Shown here piece by piece: positions 27,767 through 36,792 of a DNA stretch of 64,000 nucleotides; the first letter of the stretch is position 1; every line of letters begins with the position of its first letter. Both the position numbers and the translations under genes were made by a program. Origin of the DNA: Candidatus Pelagibacter sp. RS40 (GTDB lineage Bacteria > Pseudomonadota > Alphaproteobacteria > Pelagibacterales > Pelagibacteraceae). The notes under the pieces are model-generated. The model saw nothing but the letters and a program-made list of their open reading frames with translations, was not told where the DNA came from and did not search any database. Location: assembly GCF_002101295.1 (NCBI RefSeq), contig NZ_CP020778.1, forward strand, positions 785,001 through 849,000, written 5' to 3'.

Positions 27767-29039
27767 GAATCGAAATAAAAAGTTAAAAGTATGGATTTTA
27801 CAAACTGGGGAACCATTAATTATCGACGACGTAAACCCAAGACCTATGAGGGGAATGAATCTCGCAAGTAAATTAGTTGAAAGAGGACATGAAGTAATTT
27901 TTTTTTCAAGTAAATTTAATCATCAAAAAAAAAGACAAAGAAAACATAAAGAAAAATTAATTAAGTTTAATTCTAAACTTTCTTTTTATTTGATTGATAG
28001 TCCTGGTTATAAAAATAACATAAGTTTTAAAAGATTATATGATCACATTATTTTAGGATATAATTTAAAAAAAACATTATATTCAAAATTAGACTTACCA
28101 GACATAGTTTTCATTGGTTACCCTCCTATAGAAGTATCTTATGTTATGAGTGAATGGCTTAAAAAAAAAAAAATCCCCTATATATTAGATATTAAAGATC
28201 AATGGCCAGATTTAATAATTGAGGCTTTTCCAAAAAAAATCAGACTACTTATTAAGTTTATTTTATATCCTTATTATTATTTTGCGATTAGTACTATGAA
28301 AAGTGCTAACTCGTTGACCTCAATGTCAAAATCGTACTTAAAATGGGGTCAAAAATTTGCAAAAAAAATAAAAATTGAAAATGATAAAATTTTGCCTTTG
28401 GTTCCTGGTCGAAAAAATTTAGATGCTGATAAAATCAAATTTGCGAATGAATGGTGTGAATTAAACTTTATTAATAAGGAAAAAGATTTTAATATAATAT
28501 TTCTTGGCACAATGTCCCAAGCATTTGAATTTGAAACAGTTATAAAATGTGCAAAGGAATTTCAAAATAGTAATGTAAAATTTATATTTTGTGGTGATGG
28601 AGAATTGAAAAATTCCCTTATAAGAAAAACAAATAATATAAAAAATATTTTTTTTTCAGGATGGATTGAAGAGGAAAAAATAAGTGCTATTGCTAATAGA
28701 TGTTCATTAGCAATAGCTCCATATAGAAACATTAAAAATTTTAGAGATAATATTCCCAATAAAATTATTGATTATTTATCTTTTGGACTTCCTATATTAT
28801 CATCTTTAACTGGTGAGGTTAAATCTCTATTAGACAAAGAAAAAATAGGTTTTAGTTATAACGAACAATCTTGCACATCCTTAAAACAAAAGATAATTAA
28901 ATTTATTGATGATAAAGAAACGATGAAATTATATAGTAAAAATGCTTACAAACTATATTGCACTAAATATACCTACGATATCGTTTATGGTGATGCAGTT
29001 GATTTAATAGAAAAAATATATAAAACAAGCCAATTATAA
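27750..29039 (+). CDS. Glycosyltransferase, GT4 (WbuB-like)
   Basis: 429 residues. The N-terminal acceptor domain shows RPMRGMNLASKLVERGHEV, as in WbuB/WcaI-like transferases that act on fucosamine- or rhamnose-type sugars. The donor domain has IIFLGTMSQAFEFETVIK, FIFCGDGELKNSL, FFSGWIEEEKI and NKIIDYLSFGLPIL. There is no membrane helix long enough to be certain, but residues about 160-185 (LLIKFILYPYYYFAIS) may touch the membrane. It starts inside the end of the polymerase gene. The donor is unknown. Confidence 0.85.
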   Translation: MSKIPKNRNKKLKVWILQTGEPLIIDDVNPRPMRGMNLASKLVERGHEVIFFSSKFNHQKKRQRKHKEKLIKFNSKLSFYLIDSPGYKNNISFKRLYDHIILGYNLKKTLYSKLDLPDIVFIGYPPIEVSYVMSEWLKKKKIPYILDIKDQWPDLIIEAFPKKIRLLIKFILYPYYYFAISTMKSANSLTSMSKSYLKWGQKFAKKIKIENDKILPLVPGRKNLDADKIKFANEWCELNFINKEKDFNIIFLGTMSQAFEFETVIKCAKEFQNSNVKFIFCGDGELKNSLIRKTNNIKNIFFSGWIEEEKISAIANRCSLAIAPYRNIKNFRDNIPNKIIDYLSFGLPILSSLTGEVKSLLDKEKIGFSYNEQSCTSLKQKIIKFIDDKETMKLYSKNAYKLYCTKYTYDIVYGDAVDLIEKIYKTSQL

Positions 29040-29166
29040 ATTTTAAATCTCATTTTTATAATTTACTTTCTTTTTTACTAAAAAAATAATTTATTTTAAT
29101 TAATTAATAATAATGATAATTGAAGTTGTTATCAAAAAATTTTTATAATTCTTAAAACAAAATAAA

Positions 29167-30474
29167 ATGAAAAAAAATAGATCAATTGAAAAATATAAAG
29201 TGGGTGTTATTGGTTTAGGTTATGTTGGATTACCTCGAGCTTTACAATTTTGTAAAAAAAAAATAAGTGTGATTGGTTTTGACATAGATAAAAAAAAAAT
29301 TAGTAAATTAAATAATGGTGAGAGTTATTTGACAAATGTAAAAAGTAACGAGATAAAAAAATATATAAATAATGGTTCATTTATCCCAACTTCAGATTTT
29401 TCTTATATCAGATATGTAAATAATGTAATTATATGTTTGCCTACACCCTTAAAAAAAAATTATGATCCTGATCTATCTTATTTAAAAAACACTTTTAAGA
29501 TAATAAAAAAATTTCTTATAAAAAAACAAATGATCTGTTTAGAGTCAACTTCTTACCCAGGTACTACATTTGAAGTCTTCGTAAAACCATTGAAAAAAAA
29601 ATTTTCAATAGGTAAAGATTTTTATGTAAGCTTTTCACCAGAAAGAAACGATCCAGGATTGAAAATTGATATAAGTACTATACCAAAAATTGTGAGCGGT
29701 TACTCCAAAAATTGTATTATAAAGGCTGACAATTTGTACAAAAAAATATTTCAAAAAGTAATTAAAGTTAAAACTTTAGAAATAGCTGAAATGACGAAGA
29801 TTTATGAGAATGTCTTTAGAGCAGTTAATATTGGATTTGTGAATGAAATGAAAAAAATTTGTAGCGCGATGAACATTGACATAACTAATGTAATTGAATC
29901 TGCAAAAACTAAACCATTTGGATTTATGCCATTTTATCCAGGTCCTGGACTAGGAGGTCATTGCATACCAATCGATCCATTTTATTTAAGCTGGAAAGCA
30001 AAAAAATTAGGCATAAAAACAGAATTTATTAAAATTTCAGGAAAAATAAATAGGTCAATGCCAAGCTGGATAATTAAAAAAGTCTTTGAATATTTCAAAC
30101 AAAAACAGAAGTACTTAAAAAAAGATTTAAAAAATATGAAATTTTTGATTTTAGGAATTTCATATAAAAGAGATATTAATGACTTAAGAGAAAGCCCCGC
30201 GTTGGAAATAATCAATCAGCTTTTAAAATTTAAAGCATCTGTTGAATTTTATGACCCATTTTTTTCTAGAATACCGGTAACAAGAGAATTCAACTTACAA
30301 AAAGTAAAAAAAACAAGTTTAGATAAAAGCAAAATTTCAAAATTTGATGCAACAATTTTGGTAACTGACCATTCCAAAGTTGATTATAAGAAAATTTTAA
30401 AATATTCAAAAGTCATTTTTGATACCAGAAATAAATTAAGAAGCCATAATAATAAAAAAGTAATTAAATTATAA
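29167..30474 (+). CDS. UDP-glucose/GDP-mannose dehydrogenase family enzyme
   Basis: 435 residues, standard length. The NAD motif is VIGLGYVGLPRALQF, and the catalytic cysteine lies in GPGLGGHCIPIDPFYL (about Cys264). The conserved ESTSYPGTT and GISYKRDINDLRESPALEI are also present. The family carries out a two-step, four-electron oxidation of the C6 hydroxyl of an NDP sugar to a uronic acid. The SYKR-x-x-x-DLRESP element and overall length place it nearer WecC/WbpA (UDP-N-acetylhexosamine 6-dehydrogenases) than Ugd. A 127-base gap upstream may hold a separate promoter. Confidence 0.9.
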   Translation: MKKNRSIEKYKVGVIGLGYVGLPRALQFCKKKISVIGFDIDKKKISKLNNGESYLTNVKSNEIKKYINNGSFIPTSDFSYIRYVNNVIICLPTPLKKNYDPDLSYLKNTFKIIKKFLIKKQMICLESTSYPGTTFEVFVKPLKKKFSIGKDFYVSFSPERNDPGLKIDISTIPKIVSGYSKNCIIKADNLYKKIFQKVIKVKTLEIAEMTKIYENVFRAVNIGFVNEMKKICSAMNIDITNVIESAKTKPFGFMPFYPGPGLGGHCIPIDPFYLSWKAKKLGIKTEFIKISGKINRSMPSWIIKKVFEYFKQKQKYLKKDLKNMKFLILGISYKRDINDLRESPALEIINQLLKFKASVEFYDPFFSRIPVTREFNLQKVKKTSLDKSKISKFDATILVTDHSKVDYKKILKYSKVIFDTRNKLRSHNNKKVIKL

Positions 30475-30519
30475 TTATTTATGTGGTTATTTTAGAATTA
30501 TAAACAATGAAATATTTCA

Positions 30520-31209
30520 ATGAGCTTAAATCATAAAATACCATCAAGAAAAAACTATTTTGAACATATATATTCAATCATTGCCAAAAAAATAACACCA
30601 ACATTTTTAAATTTTACGCCAAATCAAATAACAATTATATCTGGAATATTTGGAGTGATTGGTTCTATCTTATTAATTTCAAGTAATCATTTAATATTAA
30701 TAATCTCATCAGTATTTATTCAAATTTACTCAATTTTAGACTTAGTTGATGGCAATATTGCAAGACAAAAAAATCTCCAGTCAAATTTTGGCATGTGGCT
30801 GGATATATTTTTTGATAAATTAATTGATTTTTTAATAATTTTTATTTTGTCTATTAGTGTTTACTTTCACACATCTAATGAAAATATTCTAATTTGGGGA
30901 ATTTGCTTAATGGGAGTAGTTTTTTCAAATCAATTTGTCATGGTTCTTAATGACACTATTTTTTCGAAGTCTAGAACAGGTGGCACCTACTTTCTTGAAA
31001 ATCAAAATCAAAAAAGTAAAATAAATTTTTTTTTATATTCTGTTAATTTTTATAGAGCTCACTTATCACTCCAACACAATACCTTTTTATTTTTAGTTTC
31101 ATTTTTTGCAATTACTAATCAATTAGTTTTTGGGATATATTTTTTAACAATACATGGTGGCATTTCGTTGATTCTTGCCATTTTTGCTAATTTTTTAAGA
31201 ATAAAATAA
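30520..31209 (+). CDS. CDP-alcohol phosphatidyltransferase family protein
   Basis: 229 residues with about five or six membrane helices. The complete catalytic signature D-x2-D-G-x2-A-R-x8-G-x3-D-x3-D is present at Asp74, Asp77-Gly78, Ala81-Arg82, Gly91, Asp95 and Asp99. Members transfer a phospho-alcohol group from a CDP-activated donor to an alcohol at the membrane. In a glycan locus this could make a phosphodiester-linked lipid or decorate a polyprenyl carrier. The LicC-like nucleotidyltransferase at 21890 could supply the CDP donor (inference). Confidence 0.88.
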   Translation: MSLNHKIPSRKNYFEHIYSIIAKKITPTFLNFTPNQITIISGIFGVIGSILLISSNHLILIISSVFIQIYSILDLVDGNIARQKNLQSNFGMWLDIFFDKLIDFLIIFILSISVYFHTSNENILIWGICLMGVVFSNQFVMVLNDTIFSKSRTGGTYFLENQNQKSKINFFLYSVNFYRAHLSLQHNTFLFLVSFFAITNQLVFGIYFLTIHGGISLILAIFANFLRIK

Positions 31210-31226
31210 ATTTAGAAAATATTAAT

Positions 31227-33080
31227 ATGTGCGGATTTTTAGGAATTACAGGAAATAATAATTTTTCAGATTATTCATTTAATATTGCATTTAATAAGTT
31301 GACTCATAGAGGTCCAGATGAAAGCAGAATAATTACAGATAACATTGTTAAGCTTGGTTTTAAAAGATTAAAAATTTTAGATTTGAGTAAAAATGGCAGC
31401 CAACCAATGTCAAATATTAATGAAGGTATATCAATTGTTTTTAATGGAGAAATTTATAACTACAAATTAATCAAAAAAGAAATGACTGATAGAGGAGTCA
31501 AATTTTTTGGAAGCAGCGATACTGAAGTTTTGTTAAACTATTATATTTTTTTAGGCCGAGATATCAATTTATTATTAAAAAACTGCAATGGCATGTTTTC
31601 GTTTGCATTAATAGATAGGTTTAAAAAAAAAATTTATATTGTCAGAGATAGACTAGGTGTAAAGCCACTTTATTATTTTGAGGATAAACAAAAATTAATT
31701 TTTTCATCAGAAATTAAGTCAATTAAATATTTAATTCAGAAACAAATTTTTAATTCAGACGAAGCTATATATGCATATTTAAAATTAGGATTTATTCCTA
31801 CTTGGTTGTCAATATATAAAGAAATAAAAGCAGTACATCCAGGTGAGTTTGGAGAATGGGATATTGTTTCAAAATCATTAAATTTTAACAAATATTGGTC
31901 TACAGCAATCTATAACAAAAGATTAAAACCTTGCAAGATAGAATTAAAAGAAATAATTAAAGAAACTTTACTCGATGCAACTAAAATAAGACTTAATTCA
32001 GATGTTCCAATAGGAATTTTTCTTAGTGGTGGTATTGACTCGGGATTAGTTGCAGCGTCTGTGAAAAGATTAAATTTTAAGAATATAAAAGCTCACACTA
32101 TAAGATTTGCAGGATCAGATAACGATGAAACAGAATTAGCTAGAACCACTGCAAACTTTTTAGGATTAGATTTAAGAATTCATGAAGCAAATGTAATAAC
32201 TTTAGAAGATATAAAGTCTAATATTAAACACTTTGATTACCCTTTTGCTGATCCGTCGTCAATCGTTACAGATTTAATTTGCAAGAAAGCTAGCAAAGAG
32301 TCTACTGTGGTTTTGACTGGAGATGGTGGAGATGAAGCATTCGGGGGATATAGAGAATATATAAAATTAATGAAGTATAATTGGGTAAATAATATTCCAG
32401 ACAAGCTTCTAAAAAAGATCTCAATTTTGCTCTCTATAATACCTAACAAAAGAATCAGACGTATTTCAAATAGATTAAATCTAAATAAAATTTCAAGAAT
32501 AATGTGGACTCACATTTATCCTTTTGATGATGATCTAGAATATTTACTAGATAAAAATTTTTTGTCAGATAATAAATTTAATGCAGAAATAATTAATATG
32601 TTTGCTGATTGTAAAGATGAAAACGATTATCTAAATATTGCACAAACTGCAGATTTAAATTGTTATTTACCAAGCAATGTTTTGATAAAAACAGATATGA
32701 TGAGTATGAAAAACTCAATTGAACTGAGATCTCCTTTTTTAGATTATAGACTTATTGAACTAGGGTTATCTCTTCCTGCAAAATATAAAGTAAATAAAAA
32801 TATATCAAAAAGTATTCTTAGAGATATTGCAAAAGATTGGCTGCCAAGTGAAGTTTGCACTAGTGCCAAGAGAGGATTTGGCGTACCTTTGGAAAAATTA
32901 CTTATAAAAAATAAATCTTTATCAGAGCAGGTTATTGATCAAATCATGTGCATTGAAAAATATAAATTCTTTTCAATTAAAAAATTAAAAAAATATTTAG
33001 AAAATAAAAATTTTTCAAATTCCTATCTCAGAACAATTTATAAACTCTATTGTTTAGGAGTCTTTTTAGATAATCAATGA
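31227..33080 (+). CDS. asnB: Asparagine synthase (glutamine-hydrolysing) family
   Basis: 617 residues. The N-terminal class II glutaminase begins with Cys2 (MCGFLGITG) and has THRGPDES and FNGEIYNY. The C-terminal synthetase has the PP-loop IFLSGGIDSG and VVLTGDGGDEAFGGY. In surface-polysaccharide clusters these enzymes often amidate a uronic acid or another sugar carboxylate rather than make asparagine. The uronate-forming dehydrogenase two genes upstream fits that idea (inference). The stop forms an ATGA overlap with the next glycosyltransferase gene. Confidence 0.9.
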   Translation: MCGFLGITGNNNFSDYSFNIAFNKLTHRGPDESRIITDNIVKLGFKRLKILDLSKNGSQPMSNINEGISIVFNGEIYNYKLIKKEMTDRGVKFFGSSDTEVLLNYYIFLGRDINLLLKNCNGMFSFALIDRFKKKIYIVRDRLGVKPLYYFEDKQKLIFSSEIKSIKYLIQKQIFNSDEAIYAYLKLGFIPTWLSIYKEIKAVHPGEFGEWDIVSKSLNFNKYWSTAIYNKRLKPCKIELKEIIKETLLDATKIRLNSDVPIGIFLSGGIDSGLVAASVKRLNFKNIKAHTIRFAGSDNDETELARTTANFLGLDLRIHEANVITLEDIKSNIKHFDYPFADPSSIVTDLICKKASKESTVVLTGDGGDEAFGGYREYIKLMKYNWVNNIPDKLLKKISILLSIIPNKRIRRISNRLNLNKISRIMWTHIYPFDDDLEYLLDKNFLSDNKFNAEIINMFADCKDENDYLNIAQTADLNCYLPSNVLIKTDMMSMKNSIELRSPFLDYRLIELGLSLPAKYKVNKNISKSILRDIAKDWLPSEVCTSAKRGFGVPLEKLLIKNKSLSEQVIDQIMCIEKYKFFSIKKLKKYLENKNFSNSYLRTIYKLYCLGVFLDNQ

Positions 33081-34174
33081 ATATAACTTTCTTAATAGAT
33101 AATCTTAATGCAGGTGGTGCACAGAGACAGATATGTTACTTAGCGAATTTGCTACAAAAAAATAGCGATAGTGTCACTTTGGTGACATACAGAGGTAATA
33201 ATTTTTTTTTGAAAGAATTAAAGAAAAATAAAATAAATTATGTAAGTTTAAAAAGTAATAGTAAGTTTTTGAGAATATTAAAAATAATTAAATTTTTAAA
33301 ATTTTCGAAACACGATATTGTTATTTCTTATTTGAGAAATCCTTCATTAATAGCTGAAATATCAGGTTTTTTTGGTAGAAATTGGAAATTAATTGTTTCC
33401 GAAAGAAATAACCACATAAAATTAAATTTTTTTGACAAGTTTGTTCGTAGATTTTTTCATTTATTTGCTGATCACTTAATAGTTAATTCAAAAACAAATC
33501 TTAATGAAATAAAAAAAAATGCTCCATGGTTAAAAAAGATTTCTTTAATTCATAATTATACTGATCTAAATTTTTTCAGGCCAAATAATTACATTAAAAA
33601 AAAAGAAAAGGAAAATTTAAATTTAATCGGTGTAGGCAAATATTCGCATCAAAAAAATATTATTAATTTATTAAAAGCAATTCATATTTTGAAAAATCAA
33701 GTGCCTAACATAAAATTAGAGTGTAATTGGTATGGTGACAATTTTTTTCAATACAAAAAAAATCCATATTTAAAAAATATAAAATTATTAATTAAGAAAT
33801 TTGGACTAAAAAAAATATTTTACATACATCCAGCAACTAAAAATATTTTAAATAAATATCATAATTCTTCTGCTCTTATATTACCCTCTTTATATGAGGG
33901 TTTTCCAAACGTAGGTTGTGAGGCAATAGCTTGTGGTTTGCCAATACTAATAAGCAATGTATCTGATAATAAAATTTTAGTGAAAAACTCTAATGGATAC
34001 CTATTTGATCCAAATAGTCCAACTGATATTGCGAAAAAAATTTTATCTTTTTATAAACTAAGCCAAAAAGACAAAAAAAATATGTCTCTTAATAGCAGGA
34101 AAAATGCTGAAATATTATTTAATAAATATAAATATACAAAAAAACATTTGAGAGTTATCAATTCAATAGAATAA
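33077..34174 (+). CDS. Glycosyltransferase, GT4 family
   Basis: 365 residues. It opens with FLIDNLNAGGAQRQICYL, the G-G-A/T-E/Q-R acceptor-loop motif of GT4 enzymes. The donor domain has GVGKYSHQKNIINLLKAI, ALILPSLYEGFPNVGCEAIACGLPIL (E-x7-E pair) and NGYLFDPNSPTDIA. It is translationally coupled to asnB upstream, with a short spacer before the ThDP enzyme genes. Sugar specificity is not predictable. Confidence 0.88.
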   Translation: MNITFLIDNLNAGGAQRQICYLANLLQKNSDSVTLVTYRGNNFFLKELKKNKINYVSLKSNSKFLRILKIIKFLKFSKHDIVISYLRNPSLIAEISGFFGRNWKLIVSERNNHIKLNFFDKFVRRFFHLFADHLIVNSKTNLNEIKKNAPWLKKISLIHNYTDLNFFRPNNYIKKKEKENLNLIGVGKYSHQKNIINLLKAIHILKNQVPNIKLECNWYGDNFFQYKKNPYLKNIKLLIKKFGLKKIFYIHPATKNILNKYHNSSALILPSLYEGFPNVGCEAIACGLPILISNVSDNKILVKNSNGYLFDPNSPTDIAKKILSFYKLSQKDKKNMSLNSRKNAEILFNKYKYTKKHLRVINSIE

Positions 34175-34183
34175 TAATTAAAA

Positions 34184-35164
34184 ATGACTAAACAAATAAA
34201 TTTTAAAAAATTGATGAAATCTTATGAGTTAATTCTTAAAATTAGATATGCTGAAGATTTGTTGGGGAAAAAAAAAAAGAAAGGTTTTATTAATTCACCT
34301 GTTCATTTATCTGCTGGTCAAGAAGCTATACCAGTTGGTATAAGTTTAAATAGGAAAAGTGGAGATGTTTTTTTTGGAAACCACAGGTCTCACCATCATC
34401 TATTATCATTAGAGTCCAATCTTACTAAATTTTTTGCAGAGATTTTATGTAAAAAAAATGGATTGTCTGACGGATATGGTGCTTCAATGCACTTAGTTGA
34501 TAAATCCAAAGGTTTTTTTGGCTCAGTTCCTATAGTTACTGGATCCTTATCGCTTGCAACAGGAGCGGCATTTGCATTAAAACAAAAAAAAACTGACAAT
34601 ATTGCTGTTGCTTATTTAGGTGATGGAGCTACAGAGGAAGGTGTATTTCATGAGTCTTTATTATTTTCTGGAAAATCCAATCTACCAATTTTGTATGTAA
34701 TTGAAAATAATGAGTATTCTAGTAACATGCATATATCTTTGAGACAGGTAAGCAGCAATTTAACAAGATTTGCAAAAGCTCATGGTATAAATTATGTTAG
34801 CTTAAATGGTAATAGTATATTTGATGTATATTCAATAACGAAAAAAATAATATCAAAAATAAGGTCTTCAAAAAAGCCATTTTTAATAGAGGCCAAAACT
34901 TATAGATTTTATGGACATGTTGATTGGAGAGATGATATTGACGTTGGTATTGAACGTTCAAAAAGTAAACTTAATTATTGGAAAAAAAAAGATCCAATTA
35001 ATTTAATTGAAAATTTTATCATTAAAAAAAAATTAATTTCACAGAAAAAATTAGATTTAATTAAAATTAAAGTTGATAAACAAGTTCAAAATTCTTGGAT
35101 AAATGCAATTAAATTTAAAAATCAAACAAAATCCGATTTAAATAAAAATATTTTTAATGATTAA
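34184..35164 (+). CDS. ThDP-dependent dehydrogenase E1, alpha subunit-like
   Basis: 326 residues. The diphosphate/Mg binding motif runs from YLGDGATEEGVFHESL (about 143) to VIENNEYS, the GDG-x(n)-NN signature, with GASMHLVDKSKGFFGS upstream as in pyruvate/acetoin/2-oxoacid E1 alpha subunits. In the family it decarboxylates a 2-oxo acid with its beta partner and passes the acyl group to an E2 lipoyl protein. No E2 or E3 is encoded nearby, so a carboligation, decarboxylation or non-lipoyl transfer within glycan precursor synthesis is more likely (inference). The 3' end overlaps the beta gene by 8 bases. Confidence 0.85.
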   Translation: MTKQINFKKLMKSYELILKIRYAEDLLGKKKKKGFINSPVHLSAGQEAIPVGISLNRKSGDVFFGNHRSHHHLLSLESNLTKFFAEILCKKNGLSDGYGASMHLVDKSKGFFGSVPIVTGSLSLATGAAFALKQKKTDNIAVAYLGDGATEEGVFHESLLFSGKSNLPILYVIENNEYSSNMHISLRQVSSNLTRFAKAHGINYVSLNGNSIFDVYSITKKIISKIRSSKKPFLIEAKTYRFYGHVDWRDDIDVGIERSKSKLNYWKKKDPINLIENFIIKKKLISQKKLDLIKIKVDKQVQNSWINAIKFKNQTKSDLNKNIFND

Positions 35165-36140
35165 ATATATCACATACTCCCAAGCAATAAGAGAGGCATT
35201 ATATTACCTTTTAAAAACAGATAAATATTTTCATATTTTGGGACAAGGAGTAAATAGTCCTTGGTACGTAGGAGGAACTTTAAAAAATTTAGATAAATTA
35301 TTTCCAAGTAGAGTCCTTGAGACTCCTGTAAGTGAAAATTTAATTAGCGGTGTTGGCATTGGATCTTCTATGTTAGGCACTAACTGCTTAGTAATTCATC
35401 CTAGAATGGATTTTATGCTTTACGCAATGGACTCTATAGTAAATCAAGGAGCAAAATGGAATTATGTAACCGGAGGATCAGTCAATTCATCTGTTACTAT
35501 TAGGGGTATTATTAATAGAGGAGGAAGCCAAGGTGCACAACACTCCCAATCTTTGCACTCTGTATTTGGTCATTTTCCTGGTTTACGAGTTGTAATGCCT
35601 TATAGCCCGAATGATGCCCATGATTTGCTTATAGCTTCAGCTAGATGCAAGGATCCAGTTATTTATATAGATGATAGATGGCTCTACGAAACAAAAAGTT
35701 TATTTAAGCCTAATTACAAATTAGATTTAAATGAGGTCAAGCCAAAAGTTATTCAACAAGGTGAAGATCTAACAATAATTTCTAGCAGTTACTCAACTTA
35801 TCTTGCTTTTAAAGCAAGTAAAATACTGAAAAAAAAACATAATTTAAAAATTGAGATAATTGATTTAAGATCAATCACACCTTTAGATACTAAAGTAATA
35901 GTAAAGTCGGTAAACAAAACTAGTAGATTTTTAGTAATAGATGGAAGTCACGAACAGTGTGGTTTTGGAAACAATCTTATTGGGTCAATTGTAAAAAATA
36001 TCAATATCAAAAAACAAAAATGTAATCCAAAATTGATTTCTCTACCAAATACTCCAGCACCATCGTCAAAAATATTAGAAGATTTTTATTATCCAAAATT
36101 AAAAAATGTTGTTAATCTAGTCAAAAAAATGATGAATTAA
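35157..36140 (+). CDS. ThDP-dependent dehydrogenase E1, beta subunit-like
   Basis: 327 residues: a transketolase pyrimidine-binding domain (about 5-180) and a C-terminal transketolase domain (about 200-320). ETPVSENLISGVGIG carries the cofactor-activating glutamate, and DSIVNQGAKWNYVTGG matches the E1 beta helix that packs on the alpha subunit. It pairs with the overlapping alpha gene to form an alpha2beta2 enzyme. There is no lipoyl domain. The neighbouring methyltransferase and aminotransferase suggest that its product is an amino- or branched-sugar precursor, but the substrate is unknown. Confidence 0.85.
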   Translation: MIKYITYSQAIREALYYLLKTDKYFHILGQGVNSPWYVGGTLKNLDKLFPSRVLETPVSENLISGVGIGSSMLGTNCLVIHPRMDFMLYAMDSIVNQGAKWNYVTGGSVNSSVTIRGIINRGGSQGAQHSQSLHSVFGHFPGLRVVMPYSPNDAHDLLIASARCKDPVIYIDDRWLYETKSLFKPNYKLDLNEVKPKVIQQGEDLTIISSSYSTYLAFKASKILKKKHNLKIEIIDLRSITPLDTKVIVKSVNKTSRFLVIDGSHEQCGFGNNLIGSIVKNINIKKQKCNPKLISLPNTPAPSSKILEDFYYPKLKNVVNLVKKMMN

Positions 36141-36142
36141 TT

Positions 36143-36790
36143 GTGTTTTTATTAATTAAACGATTCTTTGCATCTAATAAATATTTCTGGAAATACAGAC
36201 ATTTATTGCAAAAAAATTCTTTTCAAAGCAACTATGGAAAAGTTCCAAAAGAACATTTTAATAAAATATTTTATAATTTAGAAAAAAAAACAATTCTAGA
36301 TTTTGGTTGTGCAACTGGTGACAAATTATTGTACTTTATTCAAAATAACGCAAAAAACCTATGTGGAATTGATATTAATAAAAGAGCTATCAGAACTGCT
36401 GAAAAAAAATTTCAAAATTATGATATAAACTATTATCTTTCAAGCAATGTTAATAAAAAGAAAATAGACTTATTTTTAAAAAAATCAAAATCAAAAATGT
36501 TTGACATAATTATTTTAGATAGAGTTTTATACATATTAAAAAAAGAGGAATTTAATAATAATATTAACTATTTTTCAAAAATAACCAAATATATGTATCT
36601 TGATGACTTTTTTTTAAAAAATAATAATAACGAAATTTTTTTTAGAAAAAATATAAAAGGATATACACACTCTAATTTTGATAAAATTTTAGACCAGCTA
36701 TCATTTAAACTTGTATTTAAAGGTATTTCTCCTTATAAATCCGTAAAGTTTTCAAATCCAATGTCGGCATTATATAAATTAAAAAAATAA
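36143..36790 (+). CDS. Class I SAM-dependent methyltransferase
   Basis: 215 residues. Motif I, ILDFGCATGDKLLYF (about 52-66), and the acidic ribose-binding motif CGIDINKRAI (about 75) show a Rossmann methyltransferase. MFDIIILDRVLYIL is motif IV. Start is GTG at 36143, two bases after the E1 beta stop. The target (O- or N-methyl on a sugar) is unknown. The N-terminus is basic and amphipathic without a signal peptide, so the protein is cytoplasmic or peripheral. Confidence 0.78.
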   Translation: MFLLIKRFFASNKYFWKYRHLLQKNSFQSNYGKVPKEHFNKIFYNLEKKTILDFGCATGDKLLYFIQNNAKNLCGIDINKRAIRTAEKKFQNYDINYYLSSNVNKKKIDLFLKKSKSKMFDIIILDRVLYILKKEEFNNNINYFSKITKYMYLDDFFLKNNNNEIFFRKNIKGYTHSNFDKILDQLSFKLVFKGISPYKSVKFSNPMSALYKLKK

Positions 36791-36792
36791 AT

